A stretch of DNA of 58,022 nt from Hyphomicrobiales bacterium (GTDB taxonomy: Bacteria; Pseudomonadota; Alphaproteobacteria; Rhizobiales; Xanthobacteraceae): positions 1 through 58,022 of the forward strand of contig PNAI01000021.1 of the NCBI GenBank assembly GCA_003169835.1. The letters run 5' to 3'. Positions 17,726 to 26,733 of this stretch are shown here, piece by piece. The notes beneath the pieces are model-generated. The model made no database searches. It had not been told where the DNA came from and worked only from the letters and a program-made list of their open reading frames with translations. The translations under genes and the position numbers were made by a program. Each line of letters opens with the position of its first letter. The first letter of the stretch is position 1.

Positions 17726-19003
17726 TCAGCTTTGCCGCTGCAAAATCTTGCGCAATAACGGCGTCAACAGGCCGGTGCGCGATTTCTTGGTTTCGGTGCG
17801 TCCGGTCAGGAGCTGCGCGAGTCGCCGAAAGGTCTCGGCCGCGCGATTTCCTGAGGACATTTCGGCAATCATCTGGCCATTGTTGGCGGCGGTCCCGAAA
17901 ATCTGCGGCTCGAACGGGATGACCGCGACGGGCTGATCCTCGAGCGCTTTGGCAAATTCGGCCGGCTTGATCTCGGGGCGCTTGGGTACGCCCACCTGGT
18001 TGAGGCAGTAGAACGGGTGGTGATCGTTGACGCGGGCCGTGCGCAGGAAGTCGAACAGGTTTTTGGCGTTGCGCAGGTTGGCGAGATCGGGCGCGGCCAC
18101 GATCAGGATTTCATCGGCGCTCACCAGCGTATGGCGCGTCCAATCGTTCCACTGGTGCGGGACGTCCAGCACGATGCAGGGCATCGATACCCGCAGGGCA
18201 TCGAAAATCCCAACGAACGCCTCGGTTCCGAAATCATAGGCGCGATCGAGCGTCGCGGGCGCGGCCAGCAAACTCAGGTGTTCGGTGCATTTGGAGAGCA
18301 GCCGGTCGATGAATGCGTGGTCGATGCGATCGGGCGAGAATACGGCGTCGGCGATCCCTTGTGGCGGATCCTGATTGTAGTCGAGGCCGGCGGTGCCGAA
18401 CGGGAGATCGAGATCGGCAATGACCGAATCGAGCTTGAGGTCGTGCGCCACGGCCCAACTGATGTTGTGCGCGATGGTGGAGGCGCCGACGCCGCCCTTG
18501 GCGCCGACTACCGCGATGACACGGCCGACCGGCTTGGCGTCGGTGGCCGAGAACAAGCCGCTGACCGTGCGCACCACGTCGATCGGGGTGATGGGCGCGA
18601 TGAGATAGTCGCTCACGCCGCGCCGCACCAGCTCGCGATACATCACGATGTCATTGTGTTGCCCGATGACGATCACGCGTGTTCCGGCGTCGCACACCTC
18701 GGCCAGCTTATCGAGCGCGGCGATGATTTCATCGCCGTGGCTCTCGCTCTCGAGAATGATGACGTTCGGGGTAGGCGATGAACGATAGGCTTCCACGGCC
18801 GCGGCCAAACCGCCGAGCTGGACCTTCATATGCGCCTTGGCCATGCGGCGGTCTTCGCCGGCCGCTTGCACGGCCGCCGCGGCTTCGACCGTCTCGCAGA
18901 AGGCCTGGATGGAAACGCGCGGCGCCGGAGCAATGTGCTCCTCGCGGCCGGCAGATTCGGCGGCGCCCTGAAAGTCGGCGGCTGTGCGGGCCTGTTTTGT
19001 CAT
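17726..19003 (-). CDS. cpaE: Pilus assembly/localisation protein CpaE (TadZ)
   Basis: A 425-aa ParA/MinD-like protein that localises the Tad apparatus. The N-terminal receiver-like domain (about 60-160) lacks an obvious phospho-acceptor. The ATPase domain starts at about 162 with the deviant Walker A VGAKGGVGAST and VIADLDLPFGTAGLDYNQDP. Its start overlaps the cpaD stop by 4 bp (ATGA), showing translational coupling. Confidence 0.93.
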   Translation of the reverse strand: MTKQARTAADFQGAAESAGREEHIAPAPRVSIQAFCETVEAAAAVQAAGEDRRMAKAHMKVQLGGLAAAVEAYRSSPTPNVIILESESHGDEIIAALDKLAEVCDAGTRVIVIGQHNDIVMYRELVRRGVSDYLIAPITPIDVVRTVSGLFSATDAKPVGRVIAVVGAKGGVGASTIAHNISWAVAHDLKLDSVIADLDLPFGTAGLDYNQDPPQGIADAVFSPDRIDHAFIDRLLSKCTEHLSLLAAPATLDRAYDFGTEAFVGIFDALRVSMPCIVLDVPHQWNDWTRHTLVSADEILIVAAPDLANLRNAKNLFDFLRTARVNDHHPFYCLNQVGVPKRPEIKPAEFAKALEDQPVAVIPFEPQIFGTAANNGQMIAEMSSGNRAAETFRRLAQLLTGRTETKKSRTGLLTPLLRKILQRQS

Positions 19004-19749
19004 TTGCCTAGATCGCTGATCTTGCCCTTATCCGAATTCGGATCGGTCGTGGCTGGGCTTTCACCCTTGCGGTATTTGTCCAGCACCGTGGTGCGGCGCA
19101 TCGCGTAGACCGGGCCTTCCTCGCGCGGCTGCACCAGATCGGAGGGATTTGCCACCTGGGCGGCAAGATTGCGCTGTGTCGCGCAGCCGAAATTCCAGTA
19201 CTGGAGATTTTCGTAGTGCTTGGGGTCGGCCGAGGGGCCGACATCGTCGGGCCATTGGCCGCAGGGCCCGGCTTGCGCGACGGTGTGCGGAAAGCTGATG
19301 GTGATCACCGCAAGCATGTCGCGCTCGGCGACCCGATAGGACTGCACTTTCACGGCCGCGGAGGGCACGCCGGCCGCGGCCAGGATCGAACGGATTTCAT
19401 GCAGAGCTGCGGTCGCGGCGTGCGCGTTACGAACGCCGGTCGGCTGATCGATGACAAAGCGGCCAGTACCTTCACGGCGCCATGTCTGCGCATAATCGAG
19501 CACGCTGACGCGTTGATCCGGCGTCAATCCGTTGCGCGCGCTGCCGACGAAAATCTTCAGCGTGCGATCTTTTTCGACGATCGAGATCGGATGGCGCTGA
19601 CGATAGTCGGACCAGATGCCTCCAGTGATCTCTTCCTGCGACGTCGTCTCACAGCCGGCAAGCGTTGCGCCGAGTGCTGCGAGCATGAGGCTGCGCCGTG
19701 CGAATGCGGTGAGATGCGCTGCGAAAATCGCGAGAGGCTTGCGGGTCAT
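19000..19749 (-). CDS. cpaD: Pilus assembly lipoprotein CpaD
   Basis: A 249-aa outer-membrane-associated lipoprotein of the CpaD family. The signal peptide ends with ATLAGCETT (lipid-modified Cys about 33). The mature part has the family's DQRVSVLDYAQTWRREGTG region and the Cys-containing AGPCGQWPDDVG segment. It helps the CpaC secretin. Sits 30 bp after cpaC and overlaps cpaE by 4 bp. Confidence 0.9.
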   Translation of the reverse strand: MTRKPLAIFAAHLTAFARRSLMLAALGATLAGCETTSQEEITGGIWSDYRQRHPISIVEKDRTLKIFVGSARNGLTPDQRVSVLDYAQTWRREGTGRFVIDQPTGVRNAHAATAALHEIRSILAAAGVPSAAVKVQSYRVAERDMLAVITISFPHTVAQAGPCGQWPDDVGPSADPKHYENLQYWNFGCATQRNLAAQVANPSDLVQPREEGPVYAMRRTTVLDKYRKGESPATTDPNSDKGKISDLGK

Positions 19750-19779
19750 TGATCGTCTCCTGGTCGCGCGATTTGCAGA

Positions 19780-21228
19780 TCAGTTGAGAATGAAGCCGTA
19801 GGTGCCGCGGTAGGACTGGCGCGGTCCGGTGTTACCCTTGGCGCCATAGATGCGATTGAAATGTCCGAGCAGAACTGCGGACGGATCGGAAGAATCGGCG
19901 TAGCCGTCATCGGGACGCGCGAGTTCTTTTTGCGCGACCGCGCGAACCACATAGGGCGTCACCAGAACCATCAGCTCGGTCTGGCGGTTCACGTAATCGC
20001 GGCTCTTAAATAGGGCGCCGAGCACCGGTACGTTCATCGCCCCGGGCAAGCCGTTGAGCTGCTGCTTGGTCTGCTCTTGAATCATGCCGGCCATGGCGAG
20101 CGAGCCGCCGGACGGGATTTCCACCGTCGTCTCGGCGCGCCGTGTCTTGATCGAAGGGACGGTCAAGGTCTGCGTCTCGCCGGTGAGCGTATTGATAACC
20201 TGCGTGAGGGTGAGCTGGTTCTCGTTCGACAGCTCAGAAACCTCGGTCAGGACCTTGAGGCTGATGCGGCCTTCCGAGAGCACAACCGGAGTGAAGGTGA
20301 GGCTGACGCCGAATTTCTTGAACTGGATGCTGGTTTGACAGTTCCGGGTGGTCGGATCGCAGGTGAAGCCCGCGGGGATTGGGAATTCGCCGCCGGCGAG
20401 GAAGTTCGCGCTCTCGCCGGAAATGGCCGTGAGATTGGGTTCCGCCAGTGTACGGATGAGGCCGGCGCGTTCCATCGCACGCAGCGTCGTCGTCACCGCT
20501 CTCCAGGGGGCTGTGAACTGGTTGCCGGGCACGAGCGCCGCTCCGTTAACCGGGAACGGGTTGGCATTGTTGAAATTGAGGACGGCATTGCCGCGGGTGA
20601 AATTTGCGCTCAGGTCGATGCCGAGCTGCTTGATGACGTCGCGCTGGACTTCCGCCACGGTGACCTTGATCATCACCTGATCGCGATTGCGCACGATGAT
20701 GCCGTTGACAACCTTGGCGCCATCGCCGGCCAGCCGCGCCGCGATGTCATAGGCTTGCTGTGCTTCTGCCGGGCTTGAGGCATAACCGGCAAGCATGACG
20801 CCGTCGGCGACACCCTGGACCCGAATGTCGGAGTCGACCAGCACCTGTTTGATCGCTGTGCGGATGCCGTTGAGATCGCGGGTCACCGCGATGTCAAAGC
20901 CCGCCAGCTGTTTGCCTTCGGCGTCGAAAAAGAAAACATTGGTCTGTCCGACCGTGACGCCGATCAAATAGGCGCGCCGCGAGCTGCGGATGACGGCATT
21001 GGCAATCTTCGGGTCGGCGACCAGCACGTCCTTGATGTCGGCTGGCAGATCGATCACCACCGATTTGCCGACGCCGAGCGGCACGAAGCGGGAGCTGGTG
21101 TCGCTGCCGACCACCTGAATGGTGGGAATGGGACTATCTGCTGGGATTGCAGGCGAGAATAGGCCAAATCCCATGATCGCGATCGCAGCCGCAAGCCATG
21201 GGGTGCGGATCTTCATCGCCTGGATCAT
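19780..21228 (-). CDS. cpaC: Type IVb pilus secretin CpaC (RcpA)
   Basis: A 482-aa outer-membrane secretin. Order: signal peptide (1-~30), pilus N-terminal domain with SSRFVPLGVGKSVVIDLPAD, a BON-like segment (about 120-185), then the secretin domain with FLAGGEFPIPAGF, SLTFTPVVLSEGRISLKVLT, VEIPSGGSLAMAGMIQEQT and VPVLGALFKSRDYVNR. The ATG at 21228 has GAGGGAG upstream; the in-frame TTG at 21246 would put that site inside the gene. First gene of the minus-strand operon. Confidence 0.95.
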   Translation of the reverse strand: MIQAMKIRTPWLAAAIAIMGFGLFSPAIPADSPIPTIQVVGSDTSSRFVPLGVGKSVVIDLPADIKDVLVADPKIANAVIRSSRRAYLIGVTVGQTNVFFFDAEGKQLAGFDIAVTRDLNGIRTAIKQVLVDSDIRVQGVADGVMLAGYASSPAEAQQAYDIAARLAGDGAKVVNGIIVRNRDQVMIKVTVAEVQRDVIKQLGIDLSANFTRGNAVLNFNNANPFPVNGAALVPGNQFTAPWRAVTTTLRAMERAGLIRTLAEPNLTAISGESANFLAGGEFPIPAGFTCDPTTRNCQTSIQFKKFGVSLTFTPVVLSEGRISLKVLTEVSELSNENQLTLTQVINTLTGETQTLTVPSIKTRRAETTVEIPSGGSLAMAGMIQEQTKQQLNGLPGAMNVPVLGALFKSRDYVNRQTELMVLVTPYVVRAVAQKELARPDDGYADSSDPSAVLLGHFNRIYGAKGNTGPRQSYRGTYGFILN

Positions 21229-21686
21229 GTTTTGGCTCCCTCGCAAGAATTGAGTTCAGCGTGGTCGAAGCGCGCGTCGCGATCTGGCCATGCCGATGTG
21301 CGCGCCGCAGATCGGAATTTCGGTGATCTCGAATTGGGCAATTGCGCGCAGGGACCGAACACCAATCTGCACACCAGTCTGAGCTTGGCCGCACCAAGCA
21401 AATGGATGAGCACTGTCGCCGCCGACGAGTGCACACCTCATTCCAACCGGACACTTCGATCTCATAACGCTCCTACTCACTCTCTTGATCACACGCCGAC
21501 CGCAAGAACGGCCACGTGCGGCCATCATGTAAATCCGGCTCGAACGGCACCGGAGTGGTCGCGCTCAAACCTGATTAAGAAGAAGTAGATTCTTATGGTT
21601 AAGAAACAGTAGATTTCGGCAGGCGGGAGCCTTCGCGAGGTCTTACCGGGGCCGCGTCCAAGTAGCGGTGCTAAAAATAGAGGCGC
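21229..21686. other. 458-bp gap where cpaB would be expected
   Basis: In most alpha tad loci cpaB (rcpC) lies between cpaA and cpaC. None of the three minus frames here shows a CpaB-like signal peptide or SAF domain. Near 21574-21616 an imperfect direct repeat (TTAAGAAGAAGTAGATT and TTAAGAAACAGTAGATT) is visible. The rest appears to be leader and promoter DNA for cpaC. Confidence 0.5.
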
Positions 21687-22193
21687 TTAGAATCCGGCGG
21701 CCTTCATCCACGACGTGTCGGGGTAGATGAGGAGGGCCGCAGCGGCGAGCGCAATCCCATAGGGAACGCCGGCATCGAGTTGATGCAGCCGCCGGAGCCA
21801 TTCCTGGCCGGCCAGTATCCGCGGGAGCGGCAGCAGCCGGAAGCGGATCATTGCAAGGGTGAGCACGCCACCCAGGAGGGAGGCGTAGAGCGCGTAATTG
21901 AGCAGTTGATCAAAACCAAACCACAGCGCGGTGACCGCCGCGAGCTTGGCATCGCCGCCGCCGATCCAGCCGCGGGCAAAAAATACAAACGTGACGACGA
22001 GGACCGCAAATCCAGCTTCGATATGGGAAAGCAGGTCGTGCTGGCTCATTCCGGTCACGAAGGCGAGAACGAAAAAACCGACCAGTAAGGCCAGGGTGAC
22101 GCGATTTGAAATCGTCATGGTCAGCAGATCGCTCGACGCAGCGAACGCCATCATGGCCGGGAATAGTAGAAGGGTGGTCGCTTCGATCAGCAT
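21687..22193 (-). CDS. cpaA: Prepilin peptidase CpaA/TadV
   Basis: A 168-aa A24-family inner-membrane aspartyl peptidase that cleaves Flp and TadE-like prepilins. Catalytic Asp residues are D22 (ASSDLLTMTISN) and D81 (GWIGGGDAKL); several TM spans and the family C-terminal GVPYGIALAAAALL are present. The ATG at 22193 is preferred; a TTG at 22205 is possible. Separated from the pilin genes by a hairpin element and a terminator. Confidence 0.92.
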   Translation of the reverse strand: MLIEATTLLLFPAMMAFAASSDLLTMTISNRVTLALLVGFFVLAFVTGMSQHDLLSHIEAGFAVLVVTFVFFARGWIGGGDAKLAAVTALWFGFDQLLNYALYASLLGGVLTLAMIRFRLLPLPRILAGQEWLRRLHQLDAGVPYGIALAAAALLIYPDTSWMKAAGF

Positions 22194-22286
22194 AAGGCCG
22201 ATCAAACAACCAATGGGTAAAAAAAGTGACCTACGCGGGTTTTGCCTCCGCGAGTAAGGTGTAAGTAGTTTCTTGAGCTAAATTCT

Positions 22287-22431
22287 AAGAGGCCGTTTCG
22301 AAACCCGGTGGGGTCGGCCCTCCTCGGTTCTTCGGAACACGAAAATAGCGATATGTGGCTGCCAGACACCGCAAAACGGTGGCAATAGTCACCCTTGAAG
22401 CCGTCGGCAGTGGGTTTCGAAACGGACTCTA
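22287..22431. mobile_element. Possible MITE with 19-bp terminal inverted repeats
   Basis: AGAGGCCGTTTCGAAACCC (22288-22306) and GGGTTTCGAAACGGACTCT (22412-22430) are inverted copies with 18 of 19 matches. TA dinucleotides flank them (22286-22287 and 22430-22431), and TCTAAGA is present at both ends. The ~142-bp interior has no coding frame. Size, TIRs and TA flanks fit an IS630/Tc1-type MITE. It sits between cpaA and the pilin genes. Confidence 0.55.
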
Positions 22432-22447
22432 AGACCACAAAACAATT

Positions 22448-22482
22448 CGCGCCCGCGGAAGGGGAAACCTTCAGCGGGCGCG
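22448..22482. terminator. Strong hairpin after pilin gene, likely terminator
   Basis: CGCGCCCGC (22448-22456) pairs perfectly with GCGGGCGCG (22474-22482), with an inner stem GAAGG/CCTTC around a GGAAA loop. A T7 run follows on the plus strand, and a weaker T-rich stretch (AATTGTTTTG) follows on the minus strand, where the pilin transcript would end. Confidence 0.6.
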
Positions 22483-22584
22483 ATTTTTTTGAAATAAAGC
22501 GGGCCTTAGATCAAAGTCCACCCGTCGCCACGGTGGACCACAAATCCAGGCGTTGTCGGCGTTTGGCGCCGATGCAGCGCTTGC

Positions 22585-22758
22585 TTACGGGCTTGCGCCG
22601 AGATTGTCGGACACTTCTTGGAATGTCGTATCCAGGTTGGATCCGATGGAAATGACGACGGCGATGATGGCGACGGCAATGCCGGCGGCAATGAGGCCGT
22701 ATTCGATCGCGGTGGCTGCAGAATCATCACGTAGGAATTGCATGATCATCTTCGACAT
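22585..22758 (-). CDS. Flp-type IVb pilin (copy 1)
   Basis: A 57-aa Flp pilin starting MSKMIMQFLRDDSAATAIEY, the major-subunit type of Tad pili. The short basic leader is followed by the ATAIEYGLIAAGIAVAIIAV hydrophobic helix and a NLGASP tail. The residue before the cleavage point is Ala where Gly is usual (SA-ATAIEY). GGAG lies nine bases before the ATG at 22758. The paralogue at 23001-23174 is close in sequence. Confidence 0.9.
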   Translation of the reverse strand: MSKMIMQFLRDDSAATAIEYGLIAAGIAVAIIAVVISIGSNLDTTFQEVSDNLGASP

Positions 22759-22949
22759 GTCGGGCACTCCTGGCGGCTACTATGAGTGTTGTCTTTGGGT
22801 CGACTGTTTGGGTACGGATTGGTGACGGGCGCGGTTATAAGGGACAAAATTTTAAAAAAGGTGCGTCCGCACAATCGTTTTTGAGCGGAATTATTTCTTA
22901 AAAATGTAAGCAAAATCACGTGTTGCAGCGGGATCGTGGCCGAAAACAA

Positions 22950-22977
22950 AAAGGCTCCGGCCGAAGCCGGAGCCTTT
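22950..22977 (-). terminator. Rho-independent terminator of the upstream pilin gene
   Basis: A 12-bp perfect stem (AAAGGCTCCGGC, loop CGAA, GCCGGAGCCTTT) is followed on the minus strand by TTTTTGTTTT. It lies 23 bp after the stop of the pilin gene at 23001-23174 and should strongly limit read-through into the second pilin gene. Confidence 0.85.
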
Positions 22978-23000
22978 GAAAACTCATATCGAGGCAGCGC

Positions 23001-23174
23001 TTACGGGGCCGCGCCGAGGTTATCGGAAACCGATTGGAACGTCGCTTTCAGCTTCGTGCCGAGACCTTGCACGACGGCGATGATGGCGACAGAGATTCCG
23101 GCGGCGATGAGGCCATACTCGATGGCGGTCGCTCCCGACTCATTCTTTACAAAACGCACAACGAGGCTTTTCAT
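23001..23174 (-). CDS. Flp-type IVb pilin (copy 2)
   Basis: A short 57-aa pilin gene read directly from the sequence: it begins MKSLVVRFVKNESGATAIEY and ends SDNLGAAP. It keeps the canonical Gly before the processing site (SG-ATAIEY), followed by the GLIAAGISVAIIAVVQGLG helix. An AAGGAG site precedes the ATG at 23174, and its own terminator follows. With a strong ribosome site and terminator it is the better candidate for the major pilin. Confidence 0.9.
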   Translation of the reverse strand: MKSLVVRFVKNESGATAIEYGLIAAGISVAIIAVVQGLGTKLKATFQSVSDNLGAAP

Positions 23175-23334
23175 GGGTTACTCCTTAGGGGTCCACACGT
23201 GGCTGTCTGAGCTAGGTCCACGACCGTTATTTATGCTCCGGCCGCTTAACCGTGCTGCACTCTAATCGTGCCCCGTTTCCAGCGAGTTAATTGCCACCGT
23301 AAAACCCAAGTGTATCTGCTCACAGGACTCTAGG

Positions 23335-23349
23335 TTAACAGTCCGTAAA
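23335..23349. promoter_or_regulatory. Imperfect CtrA-type site upstream of pilin
   Basis: On the minus strand TTTACGGACTGTTAACC reads as TTTA-N7-TTAACC, one base from the TTAA-N7-TTAAC consensus. It lies about 160 bp before the pilin start in a 447-bp gap (23175-23621) between divergent genes. Nothing else in that gap is convincing. Confidence 0.3.
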
Positions 23350-23621
23350 TAGTAATTCTTGCAGATTTCAGCATCTTCATTGGTATAATCACTTGGCTAT
23401 ATTTGTGAGTGCGGCGAAGATTAGGATGGACCGTGGCGGCCGTTTGCGTGCACGATATTTGCCCAACAAAGGTTCAGAATGCTCGGCTGGGCAACACTGA
23501 TATTTGGACTTCATTTACCATTTTGCGTTGAACTCGCCGGACGGAATACCGAATCAATCGCGCAGCCTTGAGTCTTTGCAGCGACGACCGAGTTTGGGCT
23601 TTAGGGGTGTTGAGTCATTCG

Positions 23622-24131
23622 ATGATCGCGTTGGTCCAACATGTATGTCGTCGGGGGCGTTTGTCATACGCGCTCGCGCTGCTTGCCGTGCTTGCCGTGC
23701 TTGCTGCGGTCGGCGGCCGTCCGGCCATGGCCGATACGTTCACGGTCGTCCTCGATCAGGCGAAGGTGCTCAAGCTCCCCGAGCGTACCACCACCGTGGT
23801 GGTCGGTAATCCGCTCATTGCCGACATTTCGTTGCAATCGGGCGGCATGATCGTCGTCACCGGCAAGGGCTACGGCGTTACCAATTTGATCGCGCTGGAT
23901 ACGCGCGGCAACACGCTCTTGGAGCAATTCATCGAGGTGCAGGGCTCCAGCGAGCACATCGTCATCGTGCATCGGGGCGTCGAGCGAGAATCCTATAGTT
24001 GCACGCCGCAATGCGAGCGCCGCCTTATGCTGGGCGATACGCCGGCGTTCTTCGATTCCGCGCTGCTACAGGCCGGCCGCCGCGATAGCCAAGCGCAAAG
24101 CTCGGGCTCCAATCAATCGGGCCGACAGTAA
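23622..24131 (+). CDS. Pilus assembly N-terminal-domain protein (secretin N-domain only)
   Basis: A 169-aa exported protein. A signal peptide (hydrophobic run to GGRPAMA) is followed by the domain found at the N-terminus of CpaC (FTVVLDQAKVLKLPERTTTV, then MIVVTGKGYGVTNLIALDTR), with no secretin barrel. The tail has a Cys pair (SCTPQC) and a Ser/Gln-rich end. It may interact with CpaC or the periplasmic pilus base. Divergent from the pilin genes. Confidence 0.75.
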   Translation: MIALVQHVCRRGRLSYALALLAVLAVLAAVGGRPAMADTFTVVLDQAKVLKLPERTTTVVVGNPLIADISLQSGGMIVVTGKGYGVTNLIALDTRGNTLLEQFIEVQGSSEHIVIVHRGVERESYSCTPQCERRLMLGDTPAFFDSALLQAGRRDSQAQSSGSNQSGRQ

Positions 24132-24161
24132 TTTCGCGCGGCTCAAGTCCGTGCGTTCGCG

Positions 24162-25925
24162 CTATGGCTTGAAACGATAAACGCCAAACGGGCCGGTCTC
24201 CAGGATCCGCTCGAGCCAATCGGGCACATTGCCGGCCGAAAGCTGCGCCCAAAGGCTGCGTTGACGGTCTGCCTCGGTTTGGTCCATCGGCGACTTTGAA
24301 CCACAGGTCATCACATAGTTTGCCTGCACGTGGCGCAGGATTTCCCGCGCCTCATCGGGTGGGGCTGCGAACGCGCGGTGGCTGGCCACGATTCCATACG
24401 ACAGGCGGTGATATGGTGCGCCGAGCACGGAATGCGGTGTCAGCGCCAGCAGGAATGGCCCGTAGTCGACGTCGGTGACGATCAGGCCGGCTGGAAGCTT
24501 TGCAAGTGCTGCGTAGCTTTCGATTGCGAAACAGGCTTTCACATTTGCCGCATTGCTCATCCGTTGCGCGGGCCTAAGCGCCTCGATCGTCATGACGGAT
24601 GCGAGCGAGATCACCACCGGGGAGAACGTAATCGTCGCGAGCACCCGCGCGGGAAGCGAGTCGAGCTTAATGCGCTCGAACAGGCGCAACAATGCCGCAG
24701 CTACAAGCGGCATGCCGAGCCAGATCGTGTAAGGCGTCGTCCTGATCGCAATGATCGTCATCGCCACAGCCAAGATGAGCGCCAAACCTGCCGCGATGAA
24801 GCCGCTGTCGCGGCGTATGCGCTCATCCAGAGCAAGAACGATCACAGCTGCGACGGCGACAAGCGGGTAAGACGCAATGCCGGCACCGGACGACGGATCC
24901 GTTCGGATTGCGGCAAAGAGCGATTGGACTTCTTTGACATGCGCCAGCCATATCGGTCGCACGGCCGGATCCACCATGGCCAAGGGTCCCGCAAGACAGC
25001 GCGGCTCAAGAAATACGAAAGCCGCCGTCGCAAATCCGATGGCGATTGCGATCGCCGTGCAGCGGATCGACACAGGTTGTGCCGCGGATTGCCGAGCGGC
25101 GACGCTTAAGGCAAATCCGCCCACGATGGCCGGTACCGCTGAATTGATTGCGATGGCGTCGCAGGCGGTTTGTGCCCAATGGTTAGGGCTTATGCTGACA
25201 ATGAAGAAGGTGGCGACGCTTGCGGCGGCCGACAGGCCGTAGCGCGCGAGCGGCACGGCGGCATTCCGGTCAGATGCAAAACGCGCGACAAAAATTCCAC
25301 CAGCAAGGACGATGAACGGCATGGCTTCGAAACCGATTGCCAGCGCAAGCCCGGAGAGAATTCCCGTAGCCCACGCCGTCCAAGGCACGCGATCGGACCA
25401 GATCGCGGCGGCAAGCGTTAAAATGGCGAGGGTGATTTGTATGTTGTGATGATCAATACGTCCGGGTTTGAACTGGAAGAAGGCGGGCAAGGCGAAGATA
25501 AGCAGAAGAAGTGCAATGAGTGTCGCTGCTCGCCCGCCAAGCCGCCAAGCAAGCGCGGCCGTTCCTGCGATTGCGGGCAGCAGCCAAAGCAGCGGCCAGA
25601 CCACGCGCATCAGCCGCTCCGCGAGGGTGGTGTCGGCGAAGGTGCGGAAAATCAGGAAGAGTCCGGCAAGCCCGGCGTCGATCAATCGCGACCAATGGGT
25701 ATCATAGCCGGCGGGCGGTTGCAGGCGGGGCTCGTGCAGGTCGAACCAGCCGCGACCGGCGAGGAGTGTACGCACTTCGACGAGCCGCATCGCATCGTCG
25801 GAGTCGCCCAAGGTTTGCGCCGTCTGCGACCAATCCAGCCACAGCATTTGTCCGACGACGACGAGCCAAAGGAGGCCGATGAGAAGCGCGACGTTCGGCT
25901 GGTATGTCGTGCGGCCGTGCATCAA
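24162..25925 (-). CDS. Polytopic GT-C-like glycosyltransferase, predicted
   Basis: A 587-aa membrane protein with about 11-13 TM spans and an acidic first loop containing GDSDDAMRLVEVRTLLAG (near 40-57) followed by PPAGYDTHWSRLIDAG. Early acidic motifs in the first periplasmic loop and a soluble C-terminal domain resemble STT3/PglB-type and ArnT-type GT-C enzymes that use polyprenyl-linked sugars. It lies inside the Tad locus, next to pilin and pseudopilin genes, so glycosylation of a pilus or envelope component is a reasonable inference, not shown. Confidence 0.55.
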   Translation of the reverse strand: MMHGRTTYQPNVALLIGLLWLVVVGQMLWLDWSQTAQTLGDSDDAMRLVEVRTLLAGRGWFDLHEPRLQPPAGYDTHWSRLIDAGLAGLFLIFRTFADTTLAERLMRVVWPLLWLLPAIAGTAALAWRLGGRAATLIALLLLIFALPAFFQFKPGRIDHHNIQITLAILTLAAAIWSDRVPWTAWATGILSGLALAIGFEAMPFIVLAGGIFVARFASDRNAAVPLARYGLSAAASVATFFIVSISPNHWAQTACDAIAINSAVPAIVGGFALSVAARQSAAQPVSIRCTAIAIAIGFATAAFVFLEPRCLAGPLAMVDPAVRPIWLAHVKEVQSLFAAIRTDPSSGAGIASYPLVAVAAVIVLALDERIRRDSGFIAAGLALILAVAMTIIAIRTTPYTIWLGMPLVAAALLRLFERIKLDSLPARVLATITFSPVVISLASVMTIEALRPAQRMSNAANVKACFAIESYAALAKLPAGLIVTDVDYGPFLLALTPHSVLGAPYHRLSYGIVASHRAFAAPPDEAREILRHVQANYVMTCGSKSPMDQTEADRQRSLWAQLSAGNVPDWLERILETGPFGVYRFKP

Positions 25926-26157
25926 ACGGGTGATCTCTATAAGAGGCGCCCGCTCGCAACAGGCTCAGAACAGATGTGCGAATAGCGTTGAGTTTCGCTT
26001 AACGCGCTTCAAGTGCAGGGCCGCGCCGCTGTTGGTTAGCGCGAGCTAAACGCGGAGTTGCCGGTTTGAACGATTGCCGCAACGGTTCAACTACGCGTAT
26101 TTGCTAAAGATCAACCTGCGCAAACAACAAATGCCACCTGAGTTCTGGTGCTTGTCC

Positions 26158-26733
26158 ATGGTCGAAAATATGCAGGCAAGGTTTGCCGCGCGTGGGAAAC
26201 CGCTGCGATGCATTGCGGCAATGCGCCGGCTGATCCGCTGTGATGAGGATGGCGCGGCGGCGATAGAGTTTGGTCTGGTCGCGGTGCCGTTCCTGGCGCT
26301 GGTGTTCGCCATCATTGAGACGTCGCTGGTGTTCTTCGCCGGCCAGGTGCTGGAGACGGCGGCGGCCGACTCGGCGCGGCTGATCCTGACCGGACAGGCA
26401 CAGACGCTGGGCCTCAATCAAACGACCTTCAAGGATGCCGTGTGCGGCAATTTGCACGGGGTGATCAATTGCGGCGCGGGCCTCAGTATCGACGTGCGCA
26501 GCTACACGTCTTTCAGCAACATCACTCTGACCAACCCGGTCGACAGCAACGGAAACCTCATCAATAATTTCACCTATCAGCCGGGCGGGCCGGGCGACAT
26601 CGTGGTCGTGCGTCTGATGTACCAATGGCCGGTCTACGTATCGCTTCTGGGCCTTAATGGGCTTTCGAACATGTCGTCGAACAATCGCCTCTTGATCTCC
26701 ACCGTAGCCTTCCGCAACGAACCGTACCAATGA
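26158..26733 (+). CDS. TadE-family pseudopilin (first)
   Basis: A ~191-aa TadE-like protein. The N-terminal leader ends in CDEDGAAAIEFGLVAVPFLA, a prepilin-type processing site (DG-AAAIEF) followed by the hydrophobic helix; the rest is a periplasmic domain with two Cys (CGN and NCGAG). CpaA should process it. The start is uncertain: ATG codons at 26131, 26158, 26170 and 26221 are in frame and none has a strong site. Overlaps the next gene by 4 bp. Confidence 0.8.
   Translation: MVENMQARFAARGKPLRCIAAMRRLIRCDEDGAAAIEFGLVAVPFLALVFAIIETSLVFFAGQVLETAAADSARLILTGQAQTLGLNQTTFKDAVCGNLHGVINCGAGLSIDVRSYTSFSNITLTNPVDSNGNLINNFTYQPGGPGDIVVVRLMYQWPVYVSLLGLNGLSNMSSNNRLLISTVAFRNEPYQ

Noticed and set aside
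23431..23447. Possible sigma-54 promoter (TGGC...TTGC) upstream of 23622
   Set aside because: The spacing between the GG and GC elements is one base short of the -24/-12 consensus.
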